Part shown: one piece after another, positions 1-10,200 of the stretch
Layout of the letters: every line of letters starts with the position of its first letter
How positions within the stretch are numbered: the stretch's first letter is position 1
Source: an uncultured Clostridia bacterium
Lineage (GTDB): Bacteria > Bacillota > Clostridia > Christensenellales > UBA1242
Direction of reading: 5' to 3'
Length of the DNA stretch: 64,000 bases
NCBI GenBank assembly: GCA_947053595.1
Contig: CAMRSX010000002.1
Location: forward strand, 83,098 to 147,097
Made by a program: the position numbers and the translations under genes
Notes under the pieces: model-generated
Database searches by the model: none
Told to the model about the DNA's origin: nothing
What the model saw: only the letters and a program-made list of their open reading frames with translations

Positions 1-368
1 TCACAACTGGGATATTCATCATACGGGTCGTTGTAATATTCGCGTGGAAGGAGAATCCAGAAGCCCGAATCGACAAGGTGTGATAACTGCATTCTTTTTC
101 CATCATTAAGCTTGCTGTAATCATCCCCAAACATATCCTTCCAACTTTTCTTTATATCCCCAACCATCAGATAGTCCACTTTTCCGCTGAAAGTGTCAAA
201 CACCATCTTAGGAAAATCTCCAAGTTCAAATTCTTGCATTTTCTTAAAGGTTTCAGCATCATCAGGCGAGCCATGCAGAGTTCGATAAATCTTTTTCTCT
301 AAGCGTTGATATTCCTTATATTTTTTTGCAAGTTCCGGATATTCCTCAAATTTAAACTGCATTATCAT
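1..368 (-). CDS. Putative immunity protein, second copy (3' end beyond window edge)
   Basis: Minus-strand reading gives MQFKFEEYPELAKKYKEYQRLEKKIYRTLHGSPDDAETFKKMQEFELGDFPKMVFDTFSG...LLPREYYNDPYDEYPSCE, clearly homologous to the adjacent ORF at 397-771. Confidence 0.75.
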   Translation of the reverse strand, partial: MIMQFKFEEYPELAKKYKEYQRLEKKIYRTLHGSPDDAETFKKMQEFELGDFPKMVFDTFSGKVDYLMVGDIKKSWKDMFGDDYSKLNDGKRMQLSHLVDSGFWILLPREYYNDPYDEYPSC

Positions 369-396
369 TTTTATTTTTCCTTATTTTACTTTTTCA

Positions 397-771
397 TCAG
401 TTTTCACAACTGGGATATTCGTCATACGGGTCGTTGTAATATTCGCGTGGAAGGAGAACATAAAATCCTCCATCCACAATATTTGCCAATGTTTCTTTTT
501 GTTCATCAGTAAGCTTGCTATAATCATTACCGATTACTTCACTCCATGTTTTTTTTGTGTGTCCAACCATCACATATTCAATTTTTCCATTAAAGATGTC
601 AAACACCATTTTGGGAAAATCTCCGTGTTCAAACTCATGAATTTTTTTTAAAGTTTCAGCATCATCAGGTGAGCCATGCAATGTGCGATAAAGCTTTTTT
701 CTTAATTTTTCATACTCTTTGTATTTTTTAGCAATCTCTGGATATTCCTCAAATTTAAACTGCATTATCAT
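397..771 (-). CDS. Putative immunity protein, first copy (124 aa)
   Basis: ATG at 771 with GGAGGA upstream; starts 2 nt after the stop of the 2146-aa toxin-like ORF; paralogous to 1-368. Confidence 0.75.
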   Translation of the reverse strand: MIMQFKFEEYPEIAKKYKEYEKLRKKLYRTLHGSPDDAETLKKIHEFEHGDFPKMVFDIFNGKIEYVMVGHTKKTWSEVIGNDYSKLTDEQKETLANIVDGGFYVLLPREYYNDPYDEYPSCEN

Positions 772-773
772 TT

Positions 774-3700
774 TTATTTTCCTCCATTTAGCAAATAGTT
801 TTTTGTGTTGAAGAGGTCTTGTCGGAGTTTTGTAAAATCTCCATTGCACTCTCCAACCAAAAATTTGATTGCATCTTGCCCACCTGCGTGTGCAAGAGCG
901 TTGTGGTCTTTTGTTTTCACAAACAGGCAAGTGTGCATATCTTCCAATTCATCCCAAGTGTAGCCAAGTCCGCCAGATTTAACGCCCCTTCTAACCTCAG
1001 CGACATTATGATATCTCAATCTGTTGCGGGAAGGGTCATTATAGTCAATTTTAATTCCTTTATCTCTAAAGTATGCTTTTACATCATCTGGAATTGTATC
1101 TGGATGTTCATTCCATTGCTTTGCCATTTGTTCATCTGCATAGTCAAATGTTTTTTTGCGGTTGCCGGCAACAATTCCGCCCTTGATGAACACACTGCCC
1201 TCTGACATAACCTTTCTGTCAATATAGCCATTTTTGATTGGCATCAACTGCCCTGCGTTTTTGCCGTTTTTGATTAACACATAAGCTTCTTGTGTTGGGT
1301 CTTGCAGCAAATCTGCCTTTGTGAGTTTTCTGCTTGAGCCGTCAGGATTTCTTCCAACAATTTCATAGTTTTTGTTTTTATCGCTTGGCAGATGATATTT
1401 AATTCGATTTTGCATTCTGGCAAGTTCTTCTGGTGATGGACCAACTGTTGGACCCTTTGCCAAAAGATTTGTTTTGCCCCTATAGCCATTTTCGATTTTG
1501 TATTTTTGTGTGCCGTCTTTTGAAACAAGATATGCCTCTTGTTTTGGATTTTTAAGAAGGTCGGCTTTTGTGATTTTTTTGCCGTCTGCACCCTCATAAG
1601 ACCAGTTTTCGTTTTTGTCACTTGGAAGAGTGTGCTTAATTCGGCTTTTGGTTGCATTTTCTTCAATTTTTGCTGCGCGATGATTTTTTGCTGAGGTGAT
1701 TGCCGCATTGCCAAGCACCGCCATTCCGCTCATGAATGCGCCCATGCCAAGAGAAAGCAATGCTCCTTCAATGGACATTGGCTGTCCGGAAATTGCACAG
1801 CTGATTGCATAGCTCACAAAGCTGGTTATGGTGCCGGCAACAATGTCGCCAACAGCGCGGAACCATGCAAGTTTGCCGGCAATCTTTTCGGAGAATTTGC
1901 CAAGCAGTTCGCCGCCGCCATACATCAAAATGCTGGTTGCCATGCCAAGCCCAACGGACTTCATGCAATCTCGCAGTGATGGGGTTTCGCCGTTGGCAGC
2001 GCAAGTTATCATATATGAACATGTTCCGCCATAGAATGCCGACAGTGCCTGCGCGCCCGCTTTAATCAAGAATTTTTGGAAAACAGTTTTTCCAACAGAC
2101 GCAATTTTTGCAGCGCTGTTGAAATATGCGCCAAAGCCGCCTGTTATGGCACCCGTCAAGGCGCTCACTCCAACAGACTTCCAATCCACATTTGTGACAG
2201 CTTTTCCTGAAATTGTCACCTGTGTGAAAATGTCAATGGCAGCGCTTATCATTGCTCCTCCCGCAATGTCGCCCAGCCCCGGTGCAACAGCGCAAAGCAC
2301 AATGCCAGCAAACACAACTGCTGCCGCAGCAATGGCAATCATTATGCGTTCAAACAGGCTTGCTCTTGTGGAAGGTAAATCCAACACTTCCACTTGCCCG
2401 TCTTCGGTGATGAGGAAATATTGTGTTTTTTCGATGTTGGCTTCATACCACAGCAGCGTGTCTGCATCCACGCCCAAAAATTTTTCGTCTTGATTGTGCG
2501 ACATATATGAGTTTATTGCCGCTGCCGAAATGAAGTCTGCCTTTTCAACAAACACTTCCATGCCGTTTTGGTCTTGATTTGCCAAATAGCCTTGCAAGGT
2601 TTCCAGTGTCTGCTGGAAGGAAACATTGGAAGTTATGGAATAGGCATCAAACTTGTGCTCTTGCCCATAGTTTGGATAATGGCACACAGAGCCTGTGTCA
2701 TAGTTATACACTTTGCCATAAGCGTCCACATAGCAAGTTGGAGAATCTGGCATGCGTGTGCAAATGAGCGCGTGATTTGCAACATAATATGTGACATATT
2801 CTTCATAAGCAACATAGTGATTGACTCCCCACTTTTCGTCCAGCTTAAGCAAAAATTTGTTATATTCAAAATCTTCTTGATTTTCTTCCAAGCGCTCAAC
2901 AAAGATGTCTTTTTTGAGGTCTTCCTCTTGCAGCATATATTGCCCGTTGTATGCAATGAAGCCCGCGCCAAAATATTTCTCTTCGCCAACTTCAAAGCCT
3001 GTGGCATAGTGCGTGAAGCCAATGCCCTTGATGACTTTGTTTTCGCCAGAAATTGTGGCGGTGGCATCAAACACATCTTCATAGCCCATTTCCAGCAAGT
3101 CAACCATAACCAAAGAGTTTAGGAAGCTTTGTTTGTTGTTGAAGCCAAGCTCGTCAACATATTCTTCTGCAAGTGCATATTCGCTTGAGCGCACTTGCCA
3201 AGAAGCGTCCTCTTGCTGCGCCTGAAGCTGCAAAAGTTGTTGCTTTTCATTTTGCCGGTCAATCACGCGAGAGATGGTTTTTGTGAAAGCCTGCTCTTCT
3301 GCCAAGCCCTTTGATGCCATAAGCAGAATGCCTTGCGACAATGTCAACATGCAAAAGCACAAAACGGCAATGATGATTGGCACAATCACGCGGTCATAAA
3401 ACCCTTTTTTTGCACTGAGTTTAACTGCCTTTGCGCCCTTTATTTTTTGCGGCTGTGCATATTTTTGTCGGACATAAGTTTCAAGATTGTCCGCTGCGCC
3501 AAGGTTGCCACTTAAGTGAAGCTGAGTTTTGTATGCGCCCTCTGGTGCACTGAAAGCTTCCACGCAATAAGAGAATTTGTTGTTTTTGATGAAGCGCTTT
3601 AAGAATACAAACAAAAGCCCACCAAATGTGACAAGAAGCGCAAGATAAATCAAAAGCTTGGATGTTGTGGAGGCAAATCCGCCGTCTGCAATCACAAGGT

Positions 3701-6700
3701 TGGATTTCCCGCCAACAACGGCATCGTCTGCCACAGTTGCACTTTTCAGCCAGATTGCAGAAAGCTTGATGGCAGTTTGATTTTCTTCTGAAATCACATC
3801 CAAAAGGTCAATTTCGTCGGTGAAAATTTTTCCGCTGAGTTTGCTGCTTTCATACAGCCAGCCCTCAAACAAAAGGCCATCTTTGCTTTGCAGCTGTGGA
3901 AGCGAAATTTTGCCCGTTTTTGGGCAGCTGAGCACAGAGACAACATCTTTATCAACCAGTGTGATTTTCACCTCTGCCTCGGTGCCTTGCTGGATGTTGG
4001 TGATGTTGTCATTGCTTTTCCAAACGGCCTCAAGTGTCATGGATGCAACGTTTGGCACGTTGGCAATTTGTCCACGATAAAATCTGTAAGTGCCGTCGGC
4101 TTGTGTGAAGCGGAAGCCATAAAGTGAATATCCCTCTTTGGAAAGCTGTGGCAAAACTTGGCTGTCATCCACACTCTTGGTGTAGTGCGCAATTTCAGTG
4201 CCGTCCAAAATGGAAATTTCCACTTTTTCAAAGCTCCAAGCGGCAGTGAACGTGGTGTCGGAAGTTCCGTCAAACACAAATTCGCCTGCTGGCTTTATGT
4301 TGCCTTGTTCGTCTGCCCAGCCCAAAAATTTCAGGTTTTCGTCGTCAGACGAAAGCTGTGGCAGATTGATTATTTTGCCGGCATACACCTTTTCTTGGCT
4401 GAGAATTTCGCCGTTGTTTGAAAGTGTCAGATTGCAAATTTTGCTGGCATTGGTGATTCTGACAAACAGATTTGAGGTGTTGCCCAAGCGGTCTTGCAGC
4501 ACAATTTCATGCAAGCCCACTTCGTTGAGCATTGGCAGATTTTCCACTTCGTCCAGCTGGCAGATGATCTCTTGCCCATTTGCCTTTTTAAGTTTGATTA
4601 TGCCATATGGGTCAAGCTGATTGAAAGCTTCTTCAAAAATTATGCTGTTGGCACAAATGGTGGTGTTGTTGTCCATTTGGTTGAAGGTTTTTGTGGCAGA
4701 GGTGCCATCCAAAAGCACGGTCAGTTCAAGTGAAGTGGTGACATCACCCTTGCGGATGTAAACTGCTGAAAAAGTTGTTGTGCCAAACGCGTTGATTTCT
4801 GTGATGTTGTATTTGCCTGTTGGAGCTGATTTCATTTCCAAAAATTCTTGAATGGAAACGCCAAAAGGCACGCTGTATTTCATCGAGCCATCCTCTTTTT
4901 CAACGCACACGCCTTGCCCTGCAGATTCAAACTCTGCAACCTTAAGAAAATATAAATCTCTTGTTTCTTCGCTCACCTTTTTGAATACGCCGTCCTCTTC
5001 TTCAAGATAAGCAAGTTTTTGGCTGTTTAAAAACATTTCGCCAGCCGTCATGTCCAAAGTTGCATCAGCGTCGGCAAAAATGAGAACATCCTTTTCAAAA
5101 TTTCTGTTTGTGATGTTGACAAATTCTTCGACATCTTCGGCTTTGGCAGTTTTGGAGGCTTCTTCATCTTCAGCGTTGTCTGTTGGCAGAATTATGCTTG
5201 TTTTAAGCGTGAGGAAAGTGTCAGGATTGTTTGCGTCAAAATATCTTTTTTCCACCATGTTTTTTGCTTTTTGATGCAAAACGCTTAGCATTGCAATTTC
5301 TGAAGTGTAAGTTTTTCCGTCAAACACAAAACCATTCTCAAATTTTGTGACTGTGCTGACAAGATGCTTGCAAGCAAACTCGAAGGCAGCGTTTTCATTT
5401 AAAAACACCACCAAAAGCTTGCCTTTGCCTGCGGTTGGAATTTTGGCAACATAGTGCAAACTGGCAAAATCTCTGGTTGCCACCATGGTTTGCAAAGTTT
5501 CAAGGTTGGCAGAAGGTGCAAAGCCAGTGTCTCTCACCTCAAACTTGCTGACAAACACAAAATTGTCGCCTGTGGCTGTGCCAAGAAAATATTCTTCGTT
5601 GTTGGCAAAAATGGCAACATATTTTCCGCTTTCAAAGTTGCTGAAACTCCAATTTTTGTCGGTGGCAGTTTTTTGGGCAATCAAAGTGCCGTTTGGTAAA
5701 ACAGAGGCGCTGTATTTTTGCTGATGTTCATCCCATTCGCCTTCCACCTTAAAAACCTTTCCCACAAGTGGAGCATGCAGGATGCTTGAGTTTTTGTTTT
5801 CGTCCAGTGTCCTGATTTTTGTTTGACCTTTCACATAAACGGGATAGATGGAATTTGGGTCAAACACGCGCTGGCTGTCCTCGTCCACAAGGTTGCCGCC
5901 AAAATATATTTCTTTGTTTCTTTCTTTTCCGCTTTCGTGAATGTAAACGGTTTTGTTTCTCACCATGCCAAGCTTGGTTTTGATTTTGAAGTCATATCTG
6001 CCCGGTGTGTAAAACACATCGCCGTCCTTGGCAATTTTGCTGTTGGTGCTGCCATTTTGGGTGTATGAAATTTCATAGTTCTCGCCCATTGTGTCCAAAC
6101 GGAAGCCGTCAACAGAGCCCTGATTGTTGCTGATTGCGCCAGTTTTTCTTTCGGTGTCGGTGGCCTCGTCTGGCTGTTGAGTTTGTTCTTCGTCATCAGC
6201 GTTTGTGGCTTGAAAATAAAGATTTTGAAAAATTATTTCACCGCTTGAGTTGCAAAGATAGAATGTGGTTTGCTCCACAACATTTTTGTAAGAATATGTT
6301 TTGCCCTTAAACCATTTCCAGCCCTCATAGTGCCTGATTTCATAAGCAACGGTGATTTTGATGTAAACGCCTTTTTGCAAGTCTTCGCCAAGAGGAGTGT
6401 AAACTGTGAAAGGTGTGGTGTGGTTGTTTGGATTGAATTGATTGAAAAAGTCAACCGTGTGCAAGCCTTCCGCCATGGCGTTGTCTTTTGCGTAAGAGTT
6501 AACTCTCTTCCAATCCGCTTTGGATGTTGGCAAACTTTTGTCTTCTGTTGGAACAAACTTTTGCACAATCACCGCGCCATATCCCACGCAGCCAACAGAG
6601 GACATTCCATCAATGGAGCCCTCCCAGCCATCATCACTGATTGACCAATATTTGCTGCTTGCGTTGGACAAAGTTTTGTTGTCATTGAAAGAATAGTTAT

Positions 6701-7208
6701 ATTTCAGTGCAATGCCAACTTTTCTGTGCCCTGCAACAATTGGATTGCCGTTTTCGTCTTTTTTCAGCTCGCCTTGAGAGTTGTATGCCAGCACATCCTC
6801 GCCGCTTCCGGCAATATAGCCATAAGAATCATAGCCATTGATTTTTGCTTGGCTTTGCAAAACTTCGCCGCCCTCTCCATAGGTTTGAATGAAAAAGTTT
6901 GCAAAAGGCGCACTGGTGCCGTCTGCTTTTGAAAACACAAAACCATATGAAGAGGCTTTGCTTGTGTCATAGCCAACATTGTCCTTCATCACATAGCCCA
7001 CAGTGGCAAGGTTGGCACTTTTGTCTTTGCTGACAATCAACCCGTCTGTGTTTGTGCCCGGAAGGTCGGTTATGCTTTGAGATGCCACAGCATCTGCTTG
7101 GGCAGAAAATTTGGCTGTGGGCTGAACGCACAAAAACAGCCCGCCAAAGCCAAAGGTGATGCAAAGGCAAATCAGCAGCGCAAAAATTTTGTTTGAAAGC
7201 TTTGTCAT
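774..7208 (-). CDS. Large secreted/membrane polymorphic-toxin-like protein: InlB-type repeats, TM segments, pre-toxin repeats, C-terminal HNH/Endo VII WHH-like nuclease domain
   Basis: ~2144-aa ORF; signal peptide; repeats such as NLPQLSSDDENLKFLGWADEQGNI...FTAAWSF; Gly-rich hydrophobic segment; C-terminus GYTWDELEDMHTCLFVKTKDHNALAHAGGQDAI. ATG at 7208 has a GGAGG SD; the track start is GTG at 7214. Confidence 0.8.
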   Translation of the reverse strand: MTKLSNKIFALLICLCITFGFGGLFLCVQPTAKFSAQADAVASQSITDLPGTNTDGLIVSKDKSANLATVGYVMKDNVGYDTSKASSYGFVFSKADGTSAPFANFFIQTYGEGGEVLQSQAKINGYDSYGYIAGSGEDVLAYNSQGELKKDENGNPIVAGHRKVGIALKYNYSFNDNKTLSNASSKYWSISDDGWEGSIDGMSSVGCVGYGAVIVQKFVPTEDKSLPTSKADWKRVNSYAKDNAMAEGLHTVDFFNQFNPNNHTTPFTVYTPLGEDLQKGVYIKITVAYEIRHYEGWKWFKGKTYSYKNVVEQTTFYLCNSSGEIIFQNLYFQATNADDEEQTQQPDEATDTERKTGAISNNQGSVDGFRLDTMGENYEISYTQNGSTNSKIAKDGDVFYTPGRYDFKIKTKLGMVRNKTVYIHESGKERNKEIYFGGNLVDEDSQRVFDPNSIYPVYVKGQTKIRTLDENKNSSILHAPLVGKVFKVEGEWDEHQQKYSASVLPNGTLIAQKTATDKNWSFSNFESGKYVAIFANNEEYFLGTATGDNFVFVSKFEVRDTGFAPSANLETLQTMVATRDFASLHYVAKIPTAGKGKLLVVFLNENAAFEFACKHLVSTVTKFENGFVFDGKTYTSEIAMLSVLHQKAKNMVEKRYFDANNPDTFLTLKTSIILPTDNAEDEEASKTAKAEDVEEFVNITNRNFEKDVLIFADADATLDMTAGEMFLNSQKLAYLEEEDGVFKKVSEETRDLYFLKVAEFESAGQGVCVEKEDGSMKYSVPFGVSIQEFLEMKSAPTGKYNITEINAFGTTTFSAVYIRKGDVTTSLELTVLLDGTSATKTFNQMDNNTTICANSIIFEEAFNQLDPYGIIKLKKANGQEIICQLDEVENLPMLNEVGLHEIVLQDRLGNTSNLFVRITNASKICNLTLSNNGEILSQEKVYAGKIINLPQLSSDDENLKFLGWADEQGNIKPAGEFVFDGTSDTTFTAAWSFEKVEISILDGTEIAHYTKSVDDSQVLPQLSKEGYSLYGFRFTQADGTYRFYRGQIANVPNVASMTLEAVWKSNDNITNIQQGTEAEVKITLVDKDVVSVLSCPKTGKISLPQLQSKDGLLFEGWLYESSKLSGKIFTDEIDLLDVISEENQTAIKLSAIWLKSATVADDAVVGGKSNLVIADGGFASTTSKLLIYLALLVTFGGLLFVFLKRFIKNNKFSYCVEAFSAPEGAYKTQLHLSGNLGAADNLETYVRQKYAQPQKIKGAKAVKLSAKKGFYDRVIVPIIIAVLCFCMLTLSQGILLMASKGLAEEQAFTKTISRVIDRQNEKQQLLQLQAQQEDASWQVRSSEYALAEEYVDELGFNNKQSFLNSLVMVDLLEMGYEDVFDATATISGENKVIKGIGFTHYATGFEVGEEKYFGAGFIAYNGQYMLQEEDLKKDIFVERLEENQEDFEYNKFLLKLDEKWGVNHYVAYEEYVTYYVANHALICTRMPDSPTCYVDAYGKVYNYDTGSVCHYPNYGQEHKFDAYSITSNVSFQQTLETLQGYLANQDQNGMEVFVEKADFISAAAINSYMSHNQDEKFLGVDADTLLWYEANIEKTQYFLITEDGQVEVLDLPSTRASLFERIMIAIAAAAVVFAGIVLCAVAPGLGDIAGGAMISAAIDIFTQVTISGKAVTNVDWKSVGVSALTGAITGGFGAYFNSAAKIASVGKTVFQKFLIKAGAQALSAFYGGTCSYMITCAANGETPSLRDCMKSVGLGMATSILMYGGGELLGKFSEKIAGKLAWFRAVGDIVAGTITSFVSYAISCAISGQPMSIEGALLSLGMGAFMSGMAVLGNAAITSAKNHRAAKIEENATKSRIKHTLPSDKNENWSYEGADGKKITKADLLKNPKQEAYLVSKDGTQKYKIENGYRGKTNLLAKGPTVGPSPEELARMQNRIKYHLPSDKNKNYEIVGRNPDGSSRKLTKADLLQDPTQEAYVLIKNGKNAGQLMPIKNGYIDRKVMSEGSVFIKGGIVAGNRKKTFDYADEQMAKQWNEHPDTIPDDVKAYFRDKGIKIDYNDPSRNRLRYHNVAEVRRGVKSGGLGYTWDELEDMHTCLFVKTKDHNALAHAGGQDAIKFLVGECNGDFTKLRQDLFNTKNYLLNGGK
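777..1154 (-). other. C-terminal toxin-like domain (~126 aa) of the 2146-aa protein
   Basis: KTFDYADEQMAKQWNEHPD...GYTWDELEDMHTCLFVKTKDHNALAHAGGQDAIKFLVGE, layout matching the yTWHHH..d..mqLv....H....HtGG pattern. Confidence 0.6.
1225..1645 (-). repeat. Two tandem ~60-aa pre-toxin repeats
   Basis: RIKHTLPSDKNENWSYEGADGKKITKADLLKNPKQEAYLVSKDG..IENGYRGK and RIKYHLPSDKNKNYEIVGRNPDGSSRKLTKADLLQDPTQEAYVLIKNG..IKNGYIDRK. Confidence 0.85.
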
Positions 7209-7210
7209 GT

Positions 7211-10200
7211 TCACACCTCCTCAAACAGAATGGAAGAATATTTTTCAATCAGCCGCAAAATTTCTTGCATGGTTGTGCTGCCTTTTGCAAGGGCAATCTT
7301 AAGATAAGCCCCGCCAAACAAATCAAAAATTTCTGGTGGCACCTGTGCAAAATCTTCATAGGTGAAAAGCCCATATTTCTCAATGTCAGCCAGCATCTTT
7401 TCTTCATCAATTTTCATGGTTTCTTTGTCAACCTCAAAGATGTTGACAAACGCCTGAGTTTCTGAAGGCATCGACAAAAATCCATTCACATAAAGGCTTA
7501 AATAAGACGCCGTAACAGGGCTCCAAGCCGTGGTTGTCAGGCGGATGTTCTCCGCCTTCACAAGCCTGACATTGGTGTTTTGCATTCCGCTGGCTGTCAA
7601 ACTTGCCTTGTTAAACAAGTGTCCAACAAACTGTTCAAAATTGTGTTTTGTGATGTAAACAAATTTGTTTTCAGAGACATCCCAAAAACCATGTTCGTCA
7701 ATCATGTCCACAGTGGAGCCATCCTCAAAGGTTAAACGCGTGACAACATATTCCGCCTCTTCATGCACATCCACAAACAAGATGTCTGCGCTGTCAAATG
7801 CGCCTGTTTCAAAGTTCCAAACCAGCAGTTTGTCTGTCATTTCAAGCTGTTCAACTTTCTTCTGGCTGCCGTCTGCCAGTGTGACAAGTGTGCCAGACGC
7901 CACGCAAGTTGGAGATTTTTCATACACAATATAAACATTCACCGTTGCGCCGTTTGTGGAAGACAAATTGCCCGGTTTCCACGTATTACTTGCGCCGCAA
8001 TATTCGTTGGAAGCGCTGCCCACGCACCAGCGTAAAACTTGCCATTTGTCTATGGTTGGAGCAGTGAGAGTGTAATCTTGGTCATAAGAATAATTTGTTG
8101 TTCCTCTATGGGTTGTGGCATCATTTGCAACTGTGTATGTGGCAACTTTATAAGTGATTGCGCGCCACTTTCCATACACCTTTTCATTTCTGCCAGCAAG
8201 GTCGGTTTGCAAACTTCCGTTTTTGTCATAAAAAGTTTTTTCAATATTTCCTTCTTTAAAATAGAAGCCATCAAAAATATATCCCGTTTTTTGCGCATCC
8301 ACTTTGCTTACACTGCCCGCAATGTTGACAATGCTTGAAAAGTTTCCGCCGTTCTCCACAACTTGTGTGTTGATTGGCAGCAAAAGCGTGCAGCAAAAGT
8401 TTGGATGCCCCGCAATTTTTTGTCCGTTATATTTTTCTTCTGTTGAAATTTTAAGTGTTTGTGTGGCAGAAGCATTTGCTGCCGTCACTGTCACAATGCC
8501 GTCAGAAATGGAAATCCCGCCTTCTGAAGAACCCGCTTCAAAATCCAACAAGCCAAAGGTGTAAGTTGCATTGTTGTCAAAGCCTTGCCCAGCCACAAGG
8601 TTGCTTCTTAAGTTGGTGCCATTTGCCATAAGCTTAAAGCCGTCCGCAAACTTCACTTGCCCTTGCAGTGGACGGAACACGCCAATTTTTGGCAGTACAA
8701 TTTCATATTGCTCTTCTCCGTCACGGATGATGGCTTTGGCTTCAACAAAACTTCTTCCGCTTGCGGTTTGCTTAACGCAAATTTTTCCGCCAGCAGAAGC
8801 GTTTGCGTCCACATTATCTCCCAAAAATTCCAAGCCAGCAAAGCTAAGTCCAAAATCTTGCAGCGCCATGCCGCCAAACATAATTTCCACGTTGGCAGAA
8901 CGGCCAACAAAAATTTGAGGATTGTTTTTGTCCAACTTTACGCCAGCGCTGTCTTTGTCAAGCAAGATATTAAATTTTCCAGCTTCCAAAATGCCAAATT
9001 TGGAAACCACCTGAGAGTGCTGTGAAAACATCTTGTCAACCACAAACTCAAAGGTGCTTTCCTTTTTAAGTCTGTCATTGGTGCAAACTTTCACCCAAAC
9101 CTTGGTGCCTGCACTTGTGTTTTGCTTCACCTTTATGGTGCCAGAGGTTTGCGAAACCTCTTCAATGTGCTGCCTGTCAAAATCCACAACCTTCCAAGAC
9201 ACATCGTCTGCGTTTTTGGAATGTGTGACAGAAAATGTTTCAAATTTTCCTCTTGAAAGTGGCTGTGCAGAAAGTGTGAGCTCTTCGTTTGGAATGTAAA
9301 CCTCCAAAGCCACTTGCGCAATGATGCCGTCTTGAACAGCCTTCAGCACAATTTCCCTGTCAATCAAGCATTGCGAAAGATTTTTCTTCACCAAAAAACT
9401 CTTTTCAATTTGGTCGCCATTTTGGAAAGTTCCTTCAATGTTTTCTGCGCCCTTAACAATGCTTATGATTGCGTTGTTTTGGCTGGCGGTTGGGCTGGTG
9501 GCAGTGAAAAGGTTGACGCATTCTCCGCTTTGAATGCTGCTTATTGGATTGGTGTTGTCCGCAGTCAGCACAAGCGTTTTTGTTGGTTTGTAAATTTCAA
9601 AAGCCACTGTGTTGGAAACAACACCGTCTTTGGTTGTTGCCTGAATTTCCAGCATCAGTTTGCCAGCTGGAAGAGCGTCTTTCACAACAAGCTGCTCATC
9701 CACAAGGCTTGCATAAGCGTTGTCAAGCAGCGAATATGTCACCTCTTTGTTGGTGCAGTTGTGTGGCAAAAGTTGTGCTTGCAAAAGGTTGGAAAGTTTG
9801 TATGTTGTGCCTTCTTGCACATTTTCTTGCAAAGCAGTCAAGTGCAAACTTGTGGCAGGAACATACACCCCAATTTCCACATCTTGCTTCAAAGTGATTC
9901 CGTTTTGATTGGACAAAACACTCACCACAAACGAAGGATTTTCCATTTCAATTTCACTTGCCTTGGCAATTTTCACGCTGTGTCCTTCCACCTGTGCAAG
10001 CAGTGGATTGCTTACCTTCAAACTGAAGTTTTTGTTGCAATCAGAAACATTGAAAGGTGTTGGAAAAATCACATCAAAATCCAGCACTGTTTCTGGAAGA
10101 TATAAGCCATCTTTGTTTGGTTTTGTTTGTCTGGCAATCAGCATGCTGGTGGCATAAACTGGAACAACCGTCACCTCTTGTGTGTATGAGTTGTTGCCCA

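Noticed and set aside
9314-10105. 263-aa plus-strand ORF antisense to the 1295-aa surface gene
   Set aside because: Shadow ORF: composition rich in C/H/F/N, no recognisable domain, no SD, fully inside a well-supported gene
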